Of a DNA stretch of 64,000 nucleotides, positions 33,023-43,843 are shown one piece after another. The stretch spans positions 62,001 to 126,000 of the forward strand of contig NZ_JAPVLU010000024.1 of assembly GCF_027158205.1 (NCBI RefSeq). Reading direction: 5' to 3'. The notes under the pieces are model-generated. The model made no database searches and was not told the origin of the DNA. It saw only the letters and a program-made list of their open reading frames with translations. Position 1 is the stretch's first letter. Each line of letters starts with the position of its first letter. A program made the translations under genes and the position numbers. The stretch is from Streptomyces sp. H39-S7. GTDB lineage: Bacteria > Actinomycetota > Actinomycetes > Streptomycetales > Streptomycetaceae.

Positions 33023-34509
33023 TGGTCGCCCCCGAATGCCGTGCCGGTGCCCTGATCGGTCGGCGACGTGCCGGAACGCGTCCCGGTGGCGGCGAGTTCA
33101 GGGCGCGGTCCGTAGGGAGTGTCGGTCTCCGGGCCCTCGGCCGACGCCCGTGCGGAGTCGGCGTCGGCGAGCCGCCAGCGGCTGCGCATTTTCAGCACCA
33201 CGCCGAGGAACGCGCCGAAGACGAGCACGTAGACCGTGACGACGATGCCGAACATGGTCCACAGCGAGGACGCGGCGGTGGGCGTCACCGCTTCGGAGAC
33301 CCGCATGTTCTGGTAGACGATCCAGGGCTGCCGGCCCACCTCGGTGGTGATCCAGCCGCACTCCACGGTCAGCAGGCAGGCCACGCCGGAGACGGCGGCG
33401 CACCGGAAGAACCAACGGGAGCGGGGCAGGTCGCGGTGGCGCAGCCAGCACCAGCCGTACCAGAGCGCGAGCAGGATCAGCAGGCTGCCGATGGTGACCA
33501 TGATGTCGAAGGCCCAGTGCGCGATCGTGGCCTGGGTGGCGGTGGGCCGGTCGGCGGCGGGTACCGATGACAATCCGGTGACCGGCGTCTTCGGGCTGAA
33601 CCCGGCCAGAATGGAGTCCAGTTGGGGAATCTTCAGGCCGCCCTTGATGCTTCCGTCCTCCTGCAGACGGCCGAACATGTACTCGGGTACGTGGGTGTCG
33701 GTTTTCCAGACGATCTCGGTAGCGGCGAACTTGACGGGCTGCTTGTGGAACACCGACCGTGCGATGGAGTCGCCCAGCATGAACTGCACCGGTGTGAGGA
33801 TCGCGGCGGCCGTGAAGGGGACGGTGAACCCGAGGCGGTGGTAGCGGTCCCGGCGGCCGCGCAGCCAGCCCACCGCGTAGATGCCGGCGACGACGTATCC
33901 CGCGGTCAGGAACATCGCCACCACGAAGTGCCAGTACTCCGGGCCGAACATCGGCGTGAAGATGGCCTGCCGGACGCTGACGTTCACGGGCCTGCCACTC
34001 GGATCGAGCGTGAAGCCCTGGGGAGTGTTCATCCAGGAATTCGCGGCGATGATGCCGAAGGCTCCCAGCAACGCCGCGAGCGGCAGCGGCACACCGAGCC
34101 AGAAGTGCGTCCACGGCTTCAGCCTGCGCCACCCGTAGAGGTAGATCGCGATCAGGATCGCCTCGAGGAAGAACGCCCAGGCCTCCACGCCGAACCCGAT
34201 GCCGAAGACGTCGCCCCAGCGGCCCATCATGCCCGGCCACAGCAGTCCGAACTCGAAGGACAGCACCGTACCGGTGACGATGCCGACGGCGAACTGGACG
34301 GCCATCACCGCGGACCAGCGGCGGGCCAGCAGCATCGCGACCGGATCGGCCTTGCGCAGTCCCCGGTAATGCATCACCAGCGTGATGAACGGCAGTGCCA
34401 CCCCCAGCGGCACCAGCAGGATGTGGGAGGCCAGGGTGAACGCCATCAGTTCCCGGGCCGGCAGCAATTGTGGAGGGGTGGTCGCCAGAAGGTGTGCTGC
34501 GGTGTTCAT
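33019..34509 (-). CDS. cydA: Cytochrome bd oxidase subunit I
   Basis: A 496-residue protein with about nine helices carrying haems b558, b595 and d. Seen: the N-terminal FTLASHILLVPLGVALPFIT with the expected His ligand, FEFGLLWPGMMGRWGDVFG, FGPEYWHFVVAMF and EVGRQPWIVYQNMR, the GRQPW quinol-site motif. The loop after helix 5 is short, so this is the short-Q-loop type. The Thr/Gly/Pro-rich tail after residue 450 is variable. It is part of the operon with NDH-2, matching a non-pumping NADH to oxygen chain. Confidence 0.94.
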   Translation of the reverse strand: MNTAAHLLATTPPQLLPARELMAFTLASHILLVPLGVALPFITLVMHYRGLRKADPVAMLLARRWSAVMAVQFAVGIVTGTVLSFEFGLLWPGMMGRWGDVFGIGFGVEAWAFFLEAILIAIYLYGWRRLKPWTHFWLGVPLPLAALLGAFGIIAANSWMNTPQGFTLDPSGRPVNVSVRQAIFTPMFGPEYWHFVVAMFLTAGYVVAGIYAVGWLRGRRDRYHRLGFTVPFTAAAILTPVQFMLGDSIARSVFHKQPVKFAATEIVWKTDTHVPEYMFGRLQEDGSIKGGLKIPQLDSILAGFSPKTPVTGLSSVPAADRPTATQATIAHWAFDIMVTIGSLLILLALWYGWCWLRHRDLPRSRWFFRCAAVSGVACLLTVECGWITTEVGRQPWIVYQNMRVSEAVTPTAASSLWTMFGIVVTVYVLVFGAFLGVVLKMRSRWRLADADSARASAEGPETDTPYGPRPELAATGTRSGTSPTDQGTGTAFGGDQ

Positions 34510-34545
34510 GCGGGCCTCGGTGGCTCGGGCCGGTTGACAGCGGGG

Positions 34546-35880
34546 TCAGCCGGTGGACCGGACGGGGGGGAGGGCTCGGGCGGCGGCGCCGTGCGGGGCC
34601 TCTGGGACGAAGGCACGTTCGCGGCGCGATCCGGTGGCGAAGACCACCGCCCAGCTGAGCAGGGCGCCGGCTCGGCTGCGAAAGCCGGTGAGGAAGGCGA
34701 TGTGGATGAACAGCCAGATCAGCCAGCCGAGGAATCCGGAGGCGTGGAAGCGGCCCATCTTCACCACGGCTCTGCCGCGCGAGATGTACGCCGCGCTGCC
34801 GAGGTCCAGGTAGCGGAACGGTCGCGGCTTGCGGGTCCTTCCTTCGACGGTGTGGCGGATGCTGCGGCCGGCGTAGGCGCCGCTCTGCATCGCGACCTCC
34901 GCGAGGCCGGGCAGCCTGTCCAGGCTCATCAGGTCGCCGACGACCCGGATCTCCGGATGGCCGGCGATGGTGAGATCGGGCTCGACCCGGATGCGCCCCG
35001 CTCTGTCCTGCTCGGCGCCGGTCGCCCGGGCCAGCGCCGTCGCCAGCGGAGGCGCCTCGACCCCTGCCGTCCACAGCACCGTGCGCGCCTCCACCCGATC
35101 CGTGCCGCCGTCCTTGCGGCGCACCGTCAGGCCCCGGTCGTCCACATCGGTGACGATCGACCCCAGGTGGACCTCGACGCCGAGGGCGTCGAGGGTACGG
35201 GCGGTCCGGCGCGACAGCGCAGGCCCGAAGGCGCCGAGCAACCCGTCCGATCCGTCGAAGATCAGGACGCGCGCCCGGCCGGGGTCGGCGGTGGAGAATT
35301 CCCGGTCGAGCGTGTGGGCGGCGATCTCCCGGATCTGCCCGGCCAGTTCGACCCCGGTGGGGCCACCGCCTACCAGGGCGAAGGTGAGCCACTGCGCGCG
35401 CTCCTGCGGATCCGTGCTCGCCTCGGCCATCTCGAACGCCTGGTAGAGCTTGGTCCGCACGGCCAACGCATCCGCGAGCGTCTTCATGCCAGGGGCGTAC
35501 GGCGCGAACTCGTCGTGCCCGAAGTAGGACTGCCGCACGCCGACCCCCACGATGAGATCGTCGTACGGCAACTCGAGCATGCCGCCGTCCGGCCGCTCCG
35601 CGTGGACCACCCGCCCGGCGACGTCCACGTCGGTGGCCGTCGCCAGGAGGCACCGCACCTGGGGATGGCGGCGCAGGACGGCCCGCAGCGGCTGGGCGAT
35701 CTGTCCCTCGGAGAGGATGCCGGAGGCGCACTGGTACAGCAGGGGCTGGAACAGGTGGTGGGCACGGCTGTCGACCAGGGTGACCGCTACCGGGGCGCTG
35801 CGCAGGGCCCGGACAGCGAAGAGACCGGCGAAACCGCCACCCAGGATGACCACCCTTCGGGGTGTCACATGGTCTTCCAC
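34546..35880 (-). CDS. Type II NADH dehydrogenase (NDH-2)
   Basis: A 444-residue flavoprotein that oxidises NADH and reduces quinone without proton pumping. FAD motif VVILGGGFAGLFAVRAL at the N-terminus; NAD(P) motif LTFALVGGGPTGVELAGQI in the middle; IRVVGDLMSL binds FAD in the C-terminal half. Residues ~385-405 (FLGWLIWLFIHIAFLTGF) form a hydrophobic membrane anchor. The GTG at 35880 lies 7 bases after the SDR stop, with GGAGG about 11 bases upstream; another GTG lies four codons later. It sits directly upstream of cydA and presumably supplies quinol to it. Confidence 0.9.
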   Translation of the reverse strand: MEDHVTPRRVVILGGGFAGLFAVRALRSAPVAVTLVDSRAHHLFQPLLYQCASGILSEGQIAQPLRAVLRRHPQVRCLLATATDVDVAGRVVHAERPDGGMLELPYDDLIVGVGVRQSYFGHDEFAPYAPGMKTLADALAVRTKLYQAFEMAEASTDPQERAQWLTFALVGGGPTGVELAGQIREIAAHTLDREFSTADPGRARVLIFDGSDGLLGAFGPALSRRTARTLDALGVEVHLGSIVTDVDDRGLTVRRKDGGTDRVEARTVLWTAGVEAPPLATALARATGAEQDRAGRIRVEPDLTIAGHPEIRVVGDLMSLDRLPGLAEVAMQSGAYAGRSIRHTVEGRTRKPRPFRYLDLGSAAYISRGRAVVKMGRFHASGFLGWLIWLFIHIAFLTGFRSRAGALLSWAVVFATGSRRERAFVPEAPHGAAARALPPVRSTG

Positions 35881-35887
35881 CGTGTGA

Positions 35888-36724
<837 letters not shown>

Positions 36725-37012
36725 TGCTGTCTCCCGTCGTCGGCCGCGAATCCGGCTTCAGTGGGGAACACTTCCCGGTCGAGTCCCGTCCTGACCGGGC
36801 GGCGCGCGCGGCTCGCCCGATGGACTCACCGAGATCGCCCCGACGGCCCAATGTGAGGCGGGCGCAGGGGCCACCGCTCGGCTGTCCGCAAGCACCGTCG
36901 AGGAGCCATCCGGGTGTGTCTCTCCGGCCCACGGCGCCCGCACTCTCCTACCGGCGGCCCGCGGTTGCATGATCTCCGCGAGGGGTTGTCCAGACCGGCG
37001 AGGGGCACTGTG

Positions 37013-37549
37013 GTGAATTCCGGACCAGCACCGGCGATCGTCGTGGTCATGGGTGTCTCCGCGTCGGGCAAGTCCACCATGGGGCGGCTGCTCGCCCAGC
37101 GTCTCGATGTGCCCCTCGTGGAAGGCGATGACTTCCACCCCGCGGCGAACATCGCCAAGATGACCGCGGGGCAGGCACTCGACGATGGGGACCGCGAGCC
37201 GTGGCTGCGGAGCATCGCCCGCTCGATCCGGGACACCTCCCACGCTCACCGGGGGGCGGTTGTCACCTGCTCGGCCCTCAAGCGGAAGTACCGGGACGTG
37301 CTCCGTGCGGCCGGTCCGGGTGTCTGGTTCCTCTACCTGGCCCTTGACGAGGAGACCGCCCACGCCCGGATCGCCCACCGGACCGGGCATTTCATGAAGG
37401 CCCGCCTCCTGGACTCCCAGTACGGGGCGCTGGAACCGCTGCAGGACGATGAGCCCGGACTCACCGTCGACGCCGGCGCCGGAACCGACGCGATCATCGG
37501 CTCGGTCCAGGCCGCCATCGCCCGCTTCCGGACCGGCGGGCCGGCCTGA
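37013..37549 (+). CDS. gntK: Gluconokinase
   Basis: A 178-residue GntK-type kinase that phosphorylates gluconate to 6-phosphogluconate. Walker A is GVSASGKST; the family block VPLVEGDDFHPAANIAKM follows, with AQALDDGDREPWL-type sequence (here AGQALDDGDREPWLRSIA) and CSALKRKYRDVLR. The GTG at 37013 is preferred over GTG 37010 because GAGGGG lies 7 bases upstream; the length is normal. It is divergent from the glucose 1-dehydrogenase-like SDR, so the two may share control. Confidence 0.92.
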   Translation: MNSGPAPAIVVVMGVSASGKSTMGRLLAQRLDVPLVEGDDFHPAANIAKMTAGQALDDGDREPWLRSIARSIRDTSHAHRGAVVTCSALKRKYRDVLRAAGPGVWFLYLALDEETAHARIAHRTGHFMKARLLDSQYGALEPLQDDEPGLTVDAGAGTDAIIGSVQAAIARFRTGGPA

Positions 37550-37594
37550 CCGCCCGTGGTGGTCCGCCGGACGCGGAGACGGCCCGCTCGACGG

Positions 37595-38170
37595 CTACGT
37601 CCCGTCCCCGGGCGCCCCATTGAGCCTCGCGTCCAAGGTGATCGCGGCGTCGATCAGGGCCAAGTGCGTGAAAGCCTGCGGGAAATTCCCCAACTGCCGC
37701 CCCGTCAGGCCGATCTCCTCGGAGTACAGGCCCAGGTGGTTGGCGTAGGTGAGCATCTTCTCCAGGACGAGCCTGGCCCGGTCGATGTGCCCCGCCCGTG
37801 CCAGGGCGTCGACGTACATGAACGTACACAGGGAGAAGGTTCCCTCGGAGCCGCGCAGCCCGTCGGGTGACGCCTCGGGGTTGTAGCGGTAGACCAGGCT
37901 GTCACTGACCAGCTCACGATCCATCGCGTCCAAGGTGGACTTCCACATCGGATCATCCGGCGTGATGAAGCCGACCGTCGGCATCCGCAGCAGCGACGAG
38001 TCGAGCACGTCGTCGCCGTAATGCTGCACGAAGGCCTGCTTCTTCGGGTCCCATCCCCGGCTGAGTACCTGCGCGTAGATCTCGTCACGCGCGTCCACCC
38101 AGCGACCGCGGGCCGCGGGGCGGCCGTCGTCGTGGGCGATCCGAACAGCGCGGTCGAAGGCCACCCAGGA
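37595..38170 (-). pseudogene. C-terminal fragment of a second GH15 enzyme
   Basis: About 190 codons that align with residues ~413-605 of the intact GH15 at 25676-27499. Examples are WVAFDRAVRIAHDDGRPAA, SLVYRYNPEASPDGLRGSEG and LGNFPQAFTHLALIDAAITL. The N-terminal sandwich and most of the barrel are absent. The open frame runs straight into a subtilase fragment (38171-38569) without a stop, so it is a fusion by deletion. No catalytic function is expected. Confidence 0.82.
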
Positions 38171-39761
38171 CACCGTGGCGGTGCCCAGGGCGCTGCCCGA
38201 CTGCACCAGTGTGCCGAAGTCGAGTCGGCCGCCCAACGCGCTCAGGCTGAGCTGTGGCTCGCCCTTGCGCCAGCGGGTGGTCAGGATGAACTCGCCCTGC
38301 TGCATCGGCTTCGTCGGCGCGACGTAGACGTCGTCGTAGTTCGGCGGCAGCACGTACGCGCTGCGGTAGTCCGTGTACGGGTCGAAGCCCTTGTAGGGGA
38401 CGTTGAAGTCGACCTTGCGCTGGCGGTCCTCGGTGCGCTGCGGCGCCTCGGTCCGCAGCAGGTGTGCCTTGCTCGCGTCCAGCACCACGTCTGCGGGGCC
38501 GTCCTTGAGCACGGTCTCCGGGTCGACCAGCACGGCCAGACCCGAGCGGTCCGCCTTCTCGCCGGCCACGTCGGCGCAGCACTCTGGCGACCGGCGCGGC
38601 GCTCAGAGCGTACACAACGACGGTGCTGACGATCACGAGAAACGTGACGGGAAGGATCTTGGCGGCCCCGCCGACTCCTCGATTGACGAGGTTCGCCGAG
38701 AACGCCGTTGCCGTGGCGGCCGCGACGATACCGCGGGGGGCCATCCATCCGACGAAGGCCCGCTCACCTGCGGCCAGCCCGGAGCGTGCAGTCGACACGT
38801 ACGCGACGAGGGGGCGTACCACGAGGACGAGGATGGCGATGAGGGCCAGGCTGGGAAGGAGTACGGGCACGAGGGAGGCCGGCGTGATCGTGGCGGAGAT
38901 CGAGACGAAGAGCAGCCCGATGATCAGTTGGGCCAGCGCCTCGAAGAAGGGGCGCCGCGCGGGCATGTCGAATTTACCGATGTTGGTGACGGCGAGCCCG
39001 GTGACGATGGCCGCGATGAGCCCTGTGTCGTCCCGGACGATGTCGCAGCACGCGGACACGACGATCACGGTGGCCAACTGAGCCAGCGTTCCGAGTGTCT
39101 CGCCCAGCCGGAGCGTGCGCAGCGTCAGCCACAGCAGCCCCGTCCCCACCGCTCCACCGACCAGTCCCACGGCCATGCTGAGCGCGAACTGGCCGAGTTG
39201 GTAGCCGCGGCCGATGTCGATCTGGTGCGTGGTGGCGATCGCGTGGAAGACCAGCGCTCCCAGAATGGCGCCGATCGGATCGGTCAGGGTCCCTTCCCAG
39301 ATGAGGATGCGGCGCACCTTGTCGGTGGGGCGGACGAAGTCGAGAATCGGACCCACGACGGTGGGGCCGGAGACGACGAGGATCACTCCGAGCATCGACG
39401 CCTCCCGGAGCGGCATGTCGAACAGCGCGGGTGCTACGGCAGCGGTCGCCAGGAACGTGACCAGCACGCCGAGCAGGAGGAGTCTCCCCACGATCCACCG
39501 TGTGCGGCCGGTGAGTTTGCGCAGGTTGAGTCCGAGGCCGGCGTCGTAGAGGATCACTGAGACGGACATCGACACCAGGGCGGAGAAGCTCGGCCCCATC
39601 AGTTTGTCGGGGTGGACGACCTCGGTCATCGCGCCGGCAGCGAACCCCGCCGGCAGCAGGATGATCAGGGCGGGCACACGAAGTTTACTCGCCAGGATCT
39701 GCGAGCCGGTGGCAAGGGCCAGGGTCAGTGCGATCCCGAGAAGGACCTCTTCGTCTGTCAC
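38085..39761 (-). pseudogene. Truncated cation:proton antiporter (membrane domain only)
   Basis: Residues 1-396 are a second antiporter paralogue of 30151-31914: ILYDAGLGLNLRKLTGRTRW, LVVSGPTVVGPILDFVRP and IWEGTLTDPIGAILGALVF. Homology stops at about 38573, where the RCK-like domain should begin; the frame then continues through 162 residues of out-of-frame Arg/Gly-rich sequence. All membrane helices are present, so residual transport cannot be excluded. The GTG start with AGGGAG 6 bases upstream is intact. The truncation joins exactly to the S8 fragment. Confidence 0.8.
38171..38569 (-). pseudogene. Fragment of an S8 (subtilisin-type) peptidase, fused to GH15 remnant
   Basis: About 130 codons with LAVLVDPETVLKDGPADVVL, DASKAHLLRTEAPQRTED and FILTTRWRKGEPQLSLSALG. 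This resembles the region after the catalytic domain in large Streptomyces S8 peptidases. No Asp/His/Ser catalytic block is present. It is in frame with the GH15 remnant and begins where the upstream antiporter homology ends. The family call rests on recall of similar sequences and is moderate. Confidence 0.5.
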
Positions 39762-39869
39762 AGCAACTCCCTTCGGTGGAGCCCTGATGCGGGGGGATGC
39801 GGCCGTACCGACCGGCAGGGAGTTACGGTCGTGCCACCACCTGGAGGGTCGCCGCTCTGCCGTGGTCGG

Positions 39870-40060
39870 CCTCGAAGACGGAGGTCAACCGGGCGCTGCC
39901 TCCCTGCCGGCGGCACCGCCTGGTCGATGAGCCGTCGCGGCCACCTGCCGCGTTCCGCGCCTCCCGAAGCCGGGTCCCAGAAGCCGGCCCAGCCCCACAG
40001 CCGGTAGCGTCGGCGCAGGTGTACGCGGCGATCGCCGGCAACACCACTGCTCCGGCCCGT
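39870..40060 (-). pseudogene. Decayed 5' portion of a second cydB
   Basis: On the minus strand, pieces of CydB are recognisable in shifted frames: GWAGFWDPASGGAERGRWPR, then RLIDQAV, and upstream AIAAYTC, matching AYACGGGVDYGAGFWDLLAG and the following PRRLIDHAM in intact CydB. The nucleotide sequence aligns with 32880-33000 along most of its length. The order cydB remnant then antiporter copies the intact locus at 30151-33022, so this is a decayed segmental duplicate or a relic of a parallel locus. Confidence 0.75.
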
Positions 40061-40511
40061 CCGGCCGCTGCCCGGCAGGCGAGGATCAGGCAAGTACCGG
40101 ACGCATGTGAGGGCAGCCCTGACGGGGCCGCTGTGGGGCCATTGGACGGAACGGCTTCCCCCGGCCGGCCCAACCGGCTGAGCCGGGATGGGCGGGTACC
40201 AGCCGCTTCGGCCCGGAGCGTGACTGTGGTGACGCACCTCGACAACGGGGTCGCACACATCGCCACATGGCAGGCATTTCGATTTTCCTACGCCTTTTTG
40301 CGCGGTTTAGGCAGGGCATGGCGTATCCCCTAAGCATATTTTGCTCTTCACATATGTTCGACCGAAGGGATTGCTACGTTCCCTGCGGCGGGTCAGGTTC
40401 TGTTCATGCGTGTTGCGCGTGCGGGCGGAGCCGATCACTTCTACCCACCGCCGTTCATCCGTGACGTGAGCACGCGGGATTCTGTGTGCCCGCGTGCGGA
40501 GAGGCGTGAGC
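40061..40511. other. Intergenic region before the fibronectin-III protein
   Basis: About 450 bases with no supported gene. The stretch 40280-40360 is clearly AT-richer than its surroundings and probably holds the promoter of the downstream secreted protein, but no convincing -35/-10 pair was found. No repeats or RNA genes were recognised. Confidence 0.4.
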
Positions 40512-43500
40512 ATGTGGCTTTCCAGGAGAACCCGCGGCAGGCGAGCGTGGGGCAGTACGGCTCTAGCCGTAGTGGTGGTGCTGGGGTTAGGCACCGGCTC
40601 GGTGAGCGTGGCTGACGCCGCGCCACAGCGGTCAGGCTCGGTGGCGCAGGCCCTGCAGGCGCCAATGATCGACTCGGTACAGCCGTTCACCACCGGCACG
40701 GTGCATGTCACCGTCACCATGGGCGACACCGCCCAGGAACCGGTCGCACGCGTCGACGTCCACGCGTACGCGCTCGACGACAACGGGGACCCCACCGGCG
40801 CGCCGATCGCCAACGGGCACGTGCTCAATCCCGACCCGGCCAACCCGCCCGTGGTGAAGATCCAGGGCCTGACCAACGATGCCAACTATGCGTTCGAGGC
40901 CACCGAAACCACAGCGGGCGGCGCGCTCTCCGGCGTCTCGACCCCGTTCATCGGCGGCCCGCAGACCCCGAAGCCGCCACTGGCCCCCACCCTTGCGACT
41001 GTCCTGGGGCGGGACACGAAAATGCTCGTGGTCTGGAACCCGGCCCACCCCAACGGCTCGCCTGTGACGTCCTACACGGTCACCGCGACACCGAACGGCC
41101 CCGGGGCCAGTGTGACCGCGAGCGTGGCCGGAAACGCCATCCACACCACCCTGACCGGTCTGGTCAACGGCAAGTACTACTCGGTGACGGTCACCGCGAC
41201 GAATGCTGCCGGCACCTCGCCGGCCGGCACGTCCGACAGCCAGACCGTGGGCGCCGAGGCGAACGGTACCGTCGCCGCCCGGCCCGCCTACACCTCCAGC
41301 GCCCCGCAGGACGTCTCCGCCGGGCCACCCCCGCCCGGCGCCGACGGCGCCCAGCCCGACCCGACCTCCCTGCAGGTGAGCTGGGACGCGCCGTTCGACA
41401 ACGGCGGGCACACCATCACCAACTACATCGTGGACGCCGTCGCGCCCGGCCAGGCGCCCGTCGTGGCGACCGTGCCGGCCACCACCACCCGCACAACGCT
41501 GACCGGTCTGGCCCCGGACGTCGAGTACAAGATCACGGTCACCGGGACCCAGCACAACGGACAGCTCAGCGCCACCAGCACCCCGGTCACGGCCGCACCC
41601 CACCCGACCCTGGCGGCGGGCACCGTGTTCCTGTCCGCCGCGTCCATCGCGACCATCACCCGCGTCACCGACACCACCGTGGTGTTCACCAACCCGCCCG
41701 CCCAGGTCACGAACCTGGCGGTGAAGAACATCATCGCTGTCGGCGAGAGCACCAATCCGCTGGCCCACTCCGGCCTGCTGCGCGTCGTGGACAGCAAGAG
41801 CACTACGGGCGGCACGGTCACCCTCACCACCAGTCAGGCCGCGCTGCAACAAGCCTTCCGGGCCCTGGACTTCACCGCCCACGGCAACCAGGCGACCTCG
41901 GGCGCCCAGGGCTACCGGATCCAGATGCTCAACCCGAACTTCCAGGCCACGATGGCACCCCAGGTGGCGATCCCCATCGCCAACAAGACCTTCACCCTCG
42001 ATCTGGCCCAGAAGCTCAACGACGACCCCAAGATGAAGGAACGTCTGGGCAACGCCACGATCACCGCCAAACTGACCGCCGCGCTGAGCCTGACCACCAA
42101 CTGGGAAGCCAACGCCAGCTTCCAGGACGACCCGAACGGCTCGTGGTACTCCACCAAGACCTTCACCTACGACTTCTCCGCCACCGCGACCGCGAAGGCA
42201 TCGATCACCGGCGAACTGGGCATCGCCTACAAGCACGAGACGCAGCGCGAGCCGCTGCTGACTCTCAAGCCGGCGGGTACGGGCTGCGTGATCGTCTACG
42301 CGATCGCGTTCTGCCCCTCGCTGACGATCTACACCCAGACCTCGATCGACGGCTCGATCAAGTTCACCTTCAACGCCACGTACGAGCGGACCATGGGCGG
42401 CAAGGTCCACCGCGACAGCAGCGGGAACACGCACAAGACCGACCTGACCAAAAACCCCGTCACGGCGTTCAATTACGACCTGAACGCCGCGGCGACGGTC
42501 ACGTTCGCGTTCCCCGTGTCACTGAAGATCCTCATCTACGACGTCGCCGGACCCGAGCTGGAGGTCACGCCCTCCATCGAAATCACCGCGGACACCGCCG
42601 CCACGCCCTGGCTGAAGGTGACCGCGCCACTGAAAGTGTCGGTGTTCTTCCTCCTGGACTTCAAACTGACGTCGTTCTCGTTCGGAGGCGTCGTCTACAA
42701 CACCACCTTCCCCCTCTACCAGAGCGCCGGGGCGTTCCCGATACCGTCCCTGTCCAGCGCGGCGCCGGCCGCCGCGACCGGCCCGCGGACCGCATCGAAG
42801 TCCCTGACCGCCGCCGCAGCGGCGACCAAGCAGTATGCCGTCACCTGGCCTGCTGCCTGCGACCCCGCACAAGCCGTCACATGGTCGATGGCGGCCGGCT
42901 CCCTGGGCACCGTCAGCCCGACCGGCCTCTACACCCCGCCAACCCACCCCGGGACCAACTACACCGACCTGATCAACGCCACCACCGCCGGCACGGCCAC
43001 CTGCCCGTCCGTCACCGCCCAGGCTGCGCACCACCACGGGGCGAGTCTGCCCGCGGCCCCGCACGCGCCGGCGATCAGTCCGGACGGCTCGACCGTGACC
43101 TGGACGGCGCCCGCCGACGGCGGCAGCGCCATCGAGGAGTACGTGGTCACCGTCGTGAACAACCCCGGCGACCCGGCCGGCTCCGAAACGGTCCTGGGCA
43201 CCGCCCCCGGCACCGCCACCTCGATGCCGATCCCCGCCGACCGTATCCCGCAGATCGAAGGCGGGCACGCCAGCGTCCAGGTCACCGCGGTCACCGCCCG
43301 CGGACAGGGGCCCGCCTCCGCGCTCTCGCCGCCGGCACCGGCCACCAATCCGCTGCCCGTCCTGACCACCTCAACCGCAATCGCGGGCGGCGGCAACATC
43401 ACCGTGACACCCGATGTGTTCAACCTCGGCGCGAGCGACGCCACCAACGTCACCTACCAACTCGCCTACCCGCCCGTCTTCACCAACCCCACCGCCCCCT

Positions 43501-43739
43501 CCTCGTGCACGATCAACACGACGAGCCGGACGCTCACCTGCGACACCGGCGCCATTCCCGCCGGAACCGACAAGATCACCCCCCTCATCTCCTTCACCGT
43601 CGGCACCATGACGCCCGGCACGGCCCACCCCCTCACGATCACCCGCACTGGCGCCAACCCCTATGCCAGCGACCCCAACAACGGCACTACCACCCTCATG
43701 TGCGCAGCAGACACCGCACTCAAGGTCACCTGCGCGTAA
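40512..43739 (+). CDS. Large secreted protein with fibronectin type III domains
   Basis: A 1075-residue exported protein. Residues 1-~42 are a signal peptide (basic start, then STALAVVVVLGLGTGSVSVA, cleavage near ADAA). Fibronectin-III-like domains lie at about 50-140, 160-250 and 265-365 (e.g. SPVTSYTVTATPNGPGASV), and a fourth at about 850-950. The middle ~400 residues are a beta-rich region of unknown fold with two Cys in GTGCVIVYAIAFCPSLTIYT. The end resembles a DUF11-like surface domain. ATG 40512 has a GAGAGG site; GTG 40494 is an alternative. No LPXTG signal or anchor is seen, so it is secreted or loosely bound. The role is unknown. Confidence 0.8.
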   Translation: MWLSRRTRGRRAWGSTALAVVVVLGLGTGSVSVADAAPQRSGSVAQALQAPMIDSVQPFTTGTVHVTVTMGDTAQEPVARVDVHAYALDDNGDPTGAPIANGHVLNPDPANPPVVKIQGLTNDANYAFEATETTAGGALSGVSTPFIGGPQTPKPPLAPTLATVLGRDTKMLVVWNPAHPNGSPVTSYTVTATPNGPGASVTASVAGNAIHTTLTGLVNGKYYSVTVTATNAAGTSPAGTSDSQTVGAEANGTVAARPAYTSSAPQDVSAGPPPPGADGAQPDPTSLQVSWDAPFDNGGHTITNYIVDAVAPGQAPVVATVPATTTRTTLTGLAPDVEYKITVTGTQHNGQLSATSTPVTAAPHPTLAAGTVFLSAASIATITRVTDTTVVFTNPPAQVTNLAVKNIIAVGESTNPLAHSGLLRVVDSKSTTGGTVTLTTSQAALQQAFRALDFTAHGNQATSGAQGYRIQMLNPNFQATMAPQVAIPIANKTFTLDLAQKLNDDPKMKERLGNATITAKLTAALSLTTNWEANASFQDDPNGSWYSTKTFTYDFSATATAKASITGELGIAYKHETQREPLLTLKPAGTGCVIVYAIAFCPSLTIYTQTSIDGSIKFTFNATYERTMGGKVHRDSSGNTHKTDLTKNPVTAFNYDLNAAATVTFAFPVSLKILIYDVAGPELEVTPSIEITADTAATPWLKVTAPLKVSVFFLLDFKLTSFSFGGVVYNTTFPLYQSAGAFPIPSLSSAAPAAATGPRTASKSLTAAAAATKQYAVTWPAACDPAQAVTWSMAAGSLGTVSPTGLYTPPTHPGTNYTDLINATTAGTATCPSVTAQAAHHHGASLPAAPHAPAISPDGSTVTWTAPADGGSAIEEYVVTVVNNPGDPAGSETVLGTAPGTATSMPIPADRIPQIEGGHASVQVTAVTARGQGPASALSPPAPATNPLPVLTTSTAIAGGGNITVTPDVFNLGASDATNVTYQLAYPPVFTNPTAPSSCTINTTSRTLTCDTGAIPAGTDKITPLISFTVGTMTPGTAHPLTITRTGANPYASDPNNGTTTLMCAADTALKVTCA

Positions 43740-43811
43740 CACCCACCCGCAACGGCGAACGACCCGACGGGCACCAGACAGGTAGCCGCTCTCCGTGAAC
43801 GGCCTGCACCC

Positions 43812-43843
43812 CTGGCCCCACCGCCGAACGGCGGTGGGGCCAG
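43812..43843 (+). terminator. 14-bp perfect hairpin after the fibronectin-III gene
   Basis: CTGGCCCCACCGCC, a GAAC tetraloop and its exact complement form the stem, 72 bases after the stop at 43739. The remaining sequence to 44084 contains nothing else that could be supported. Confidence 0.75.
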
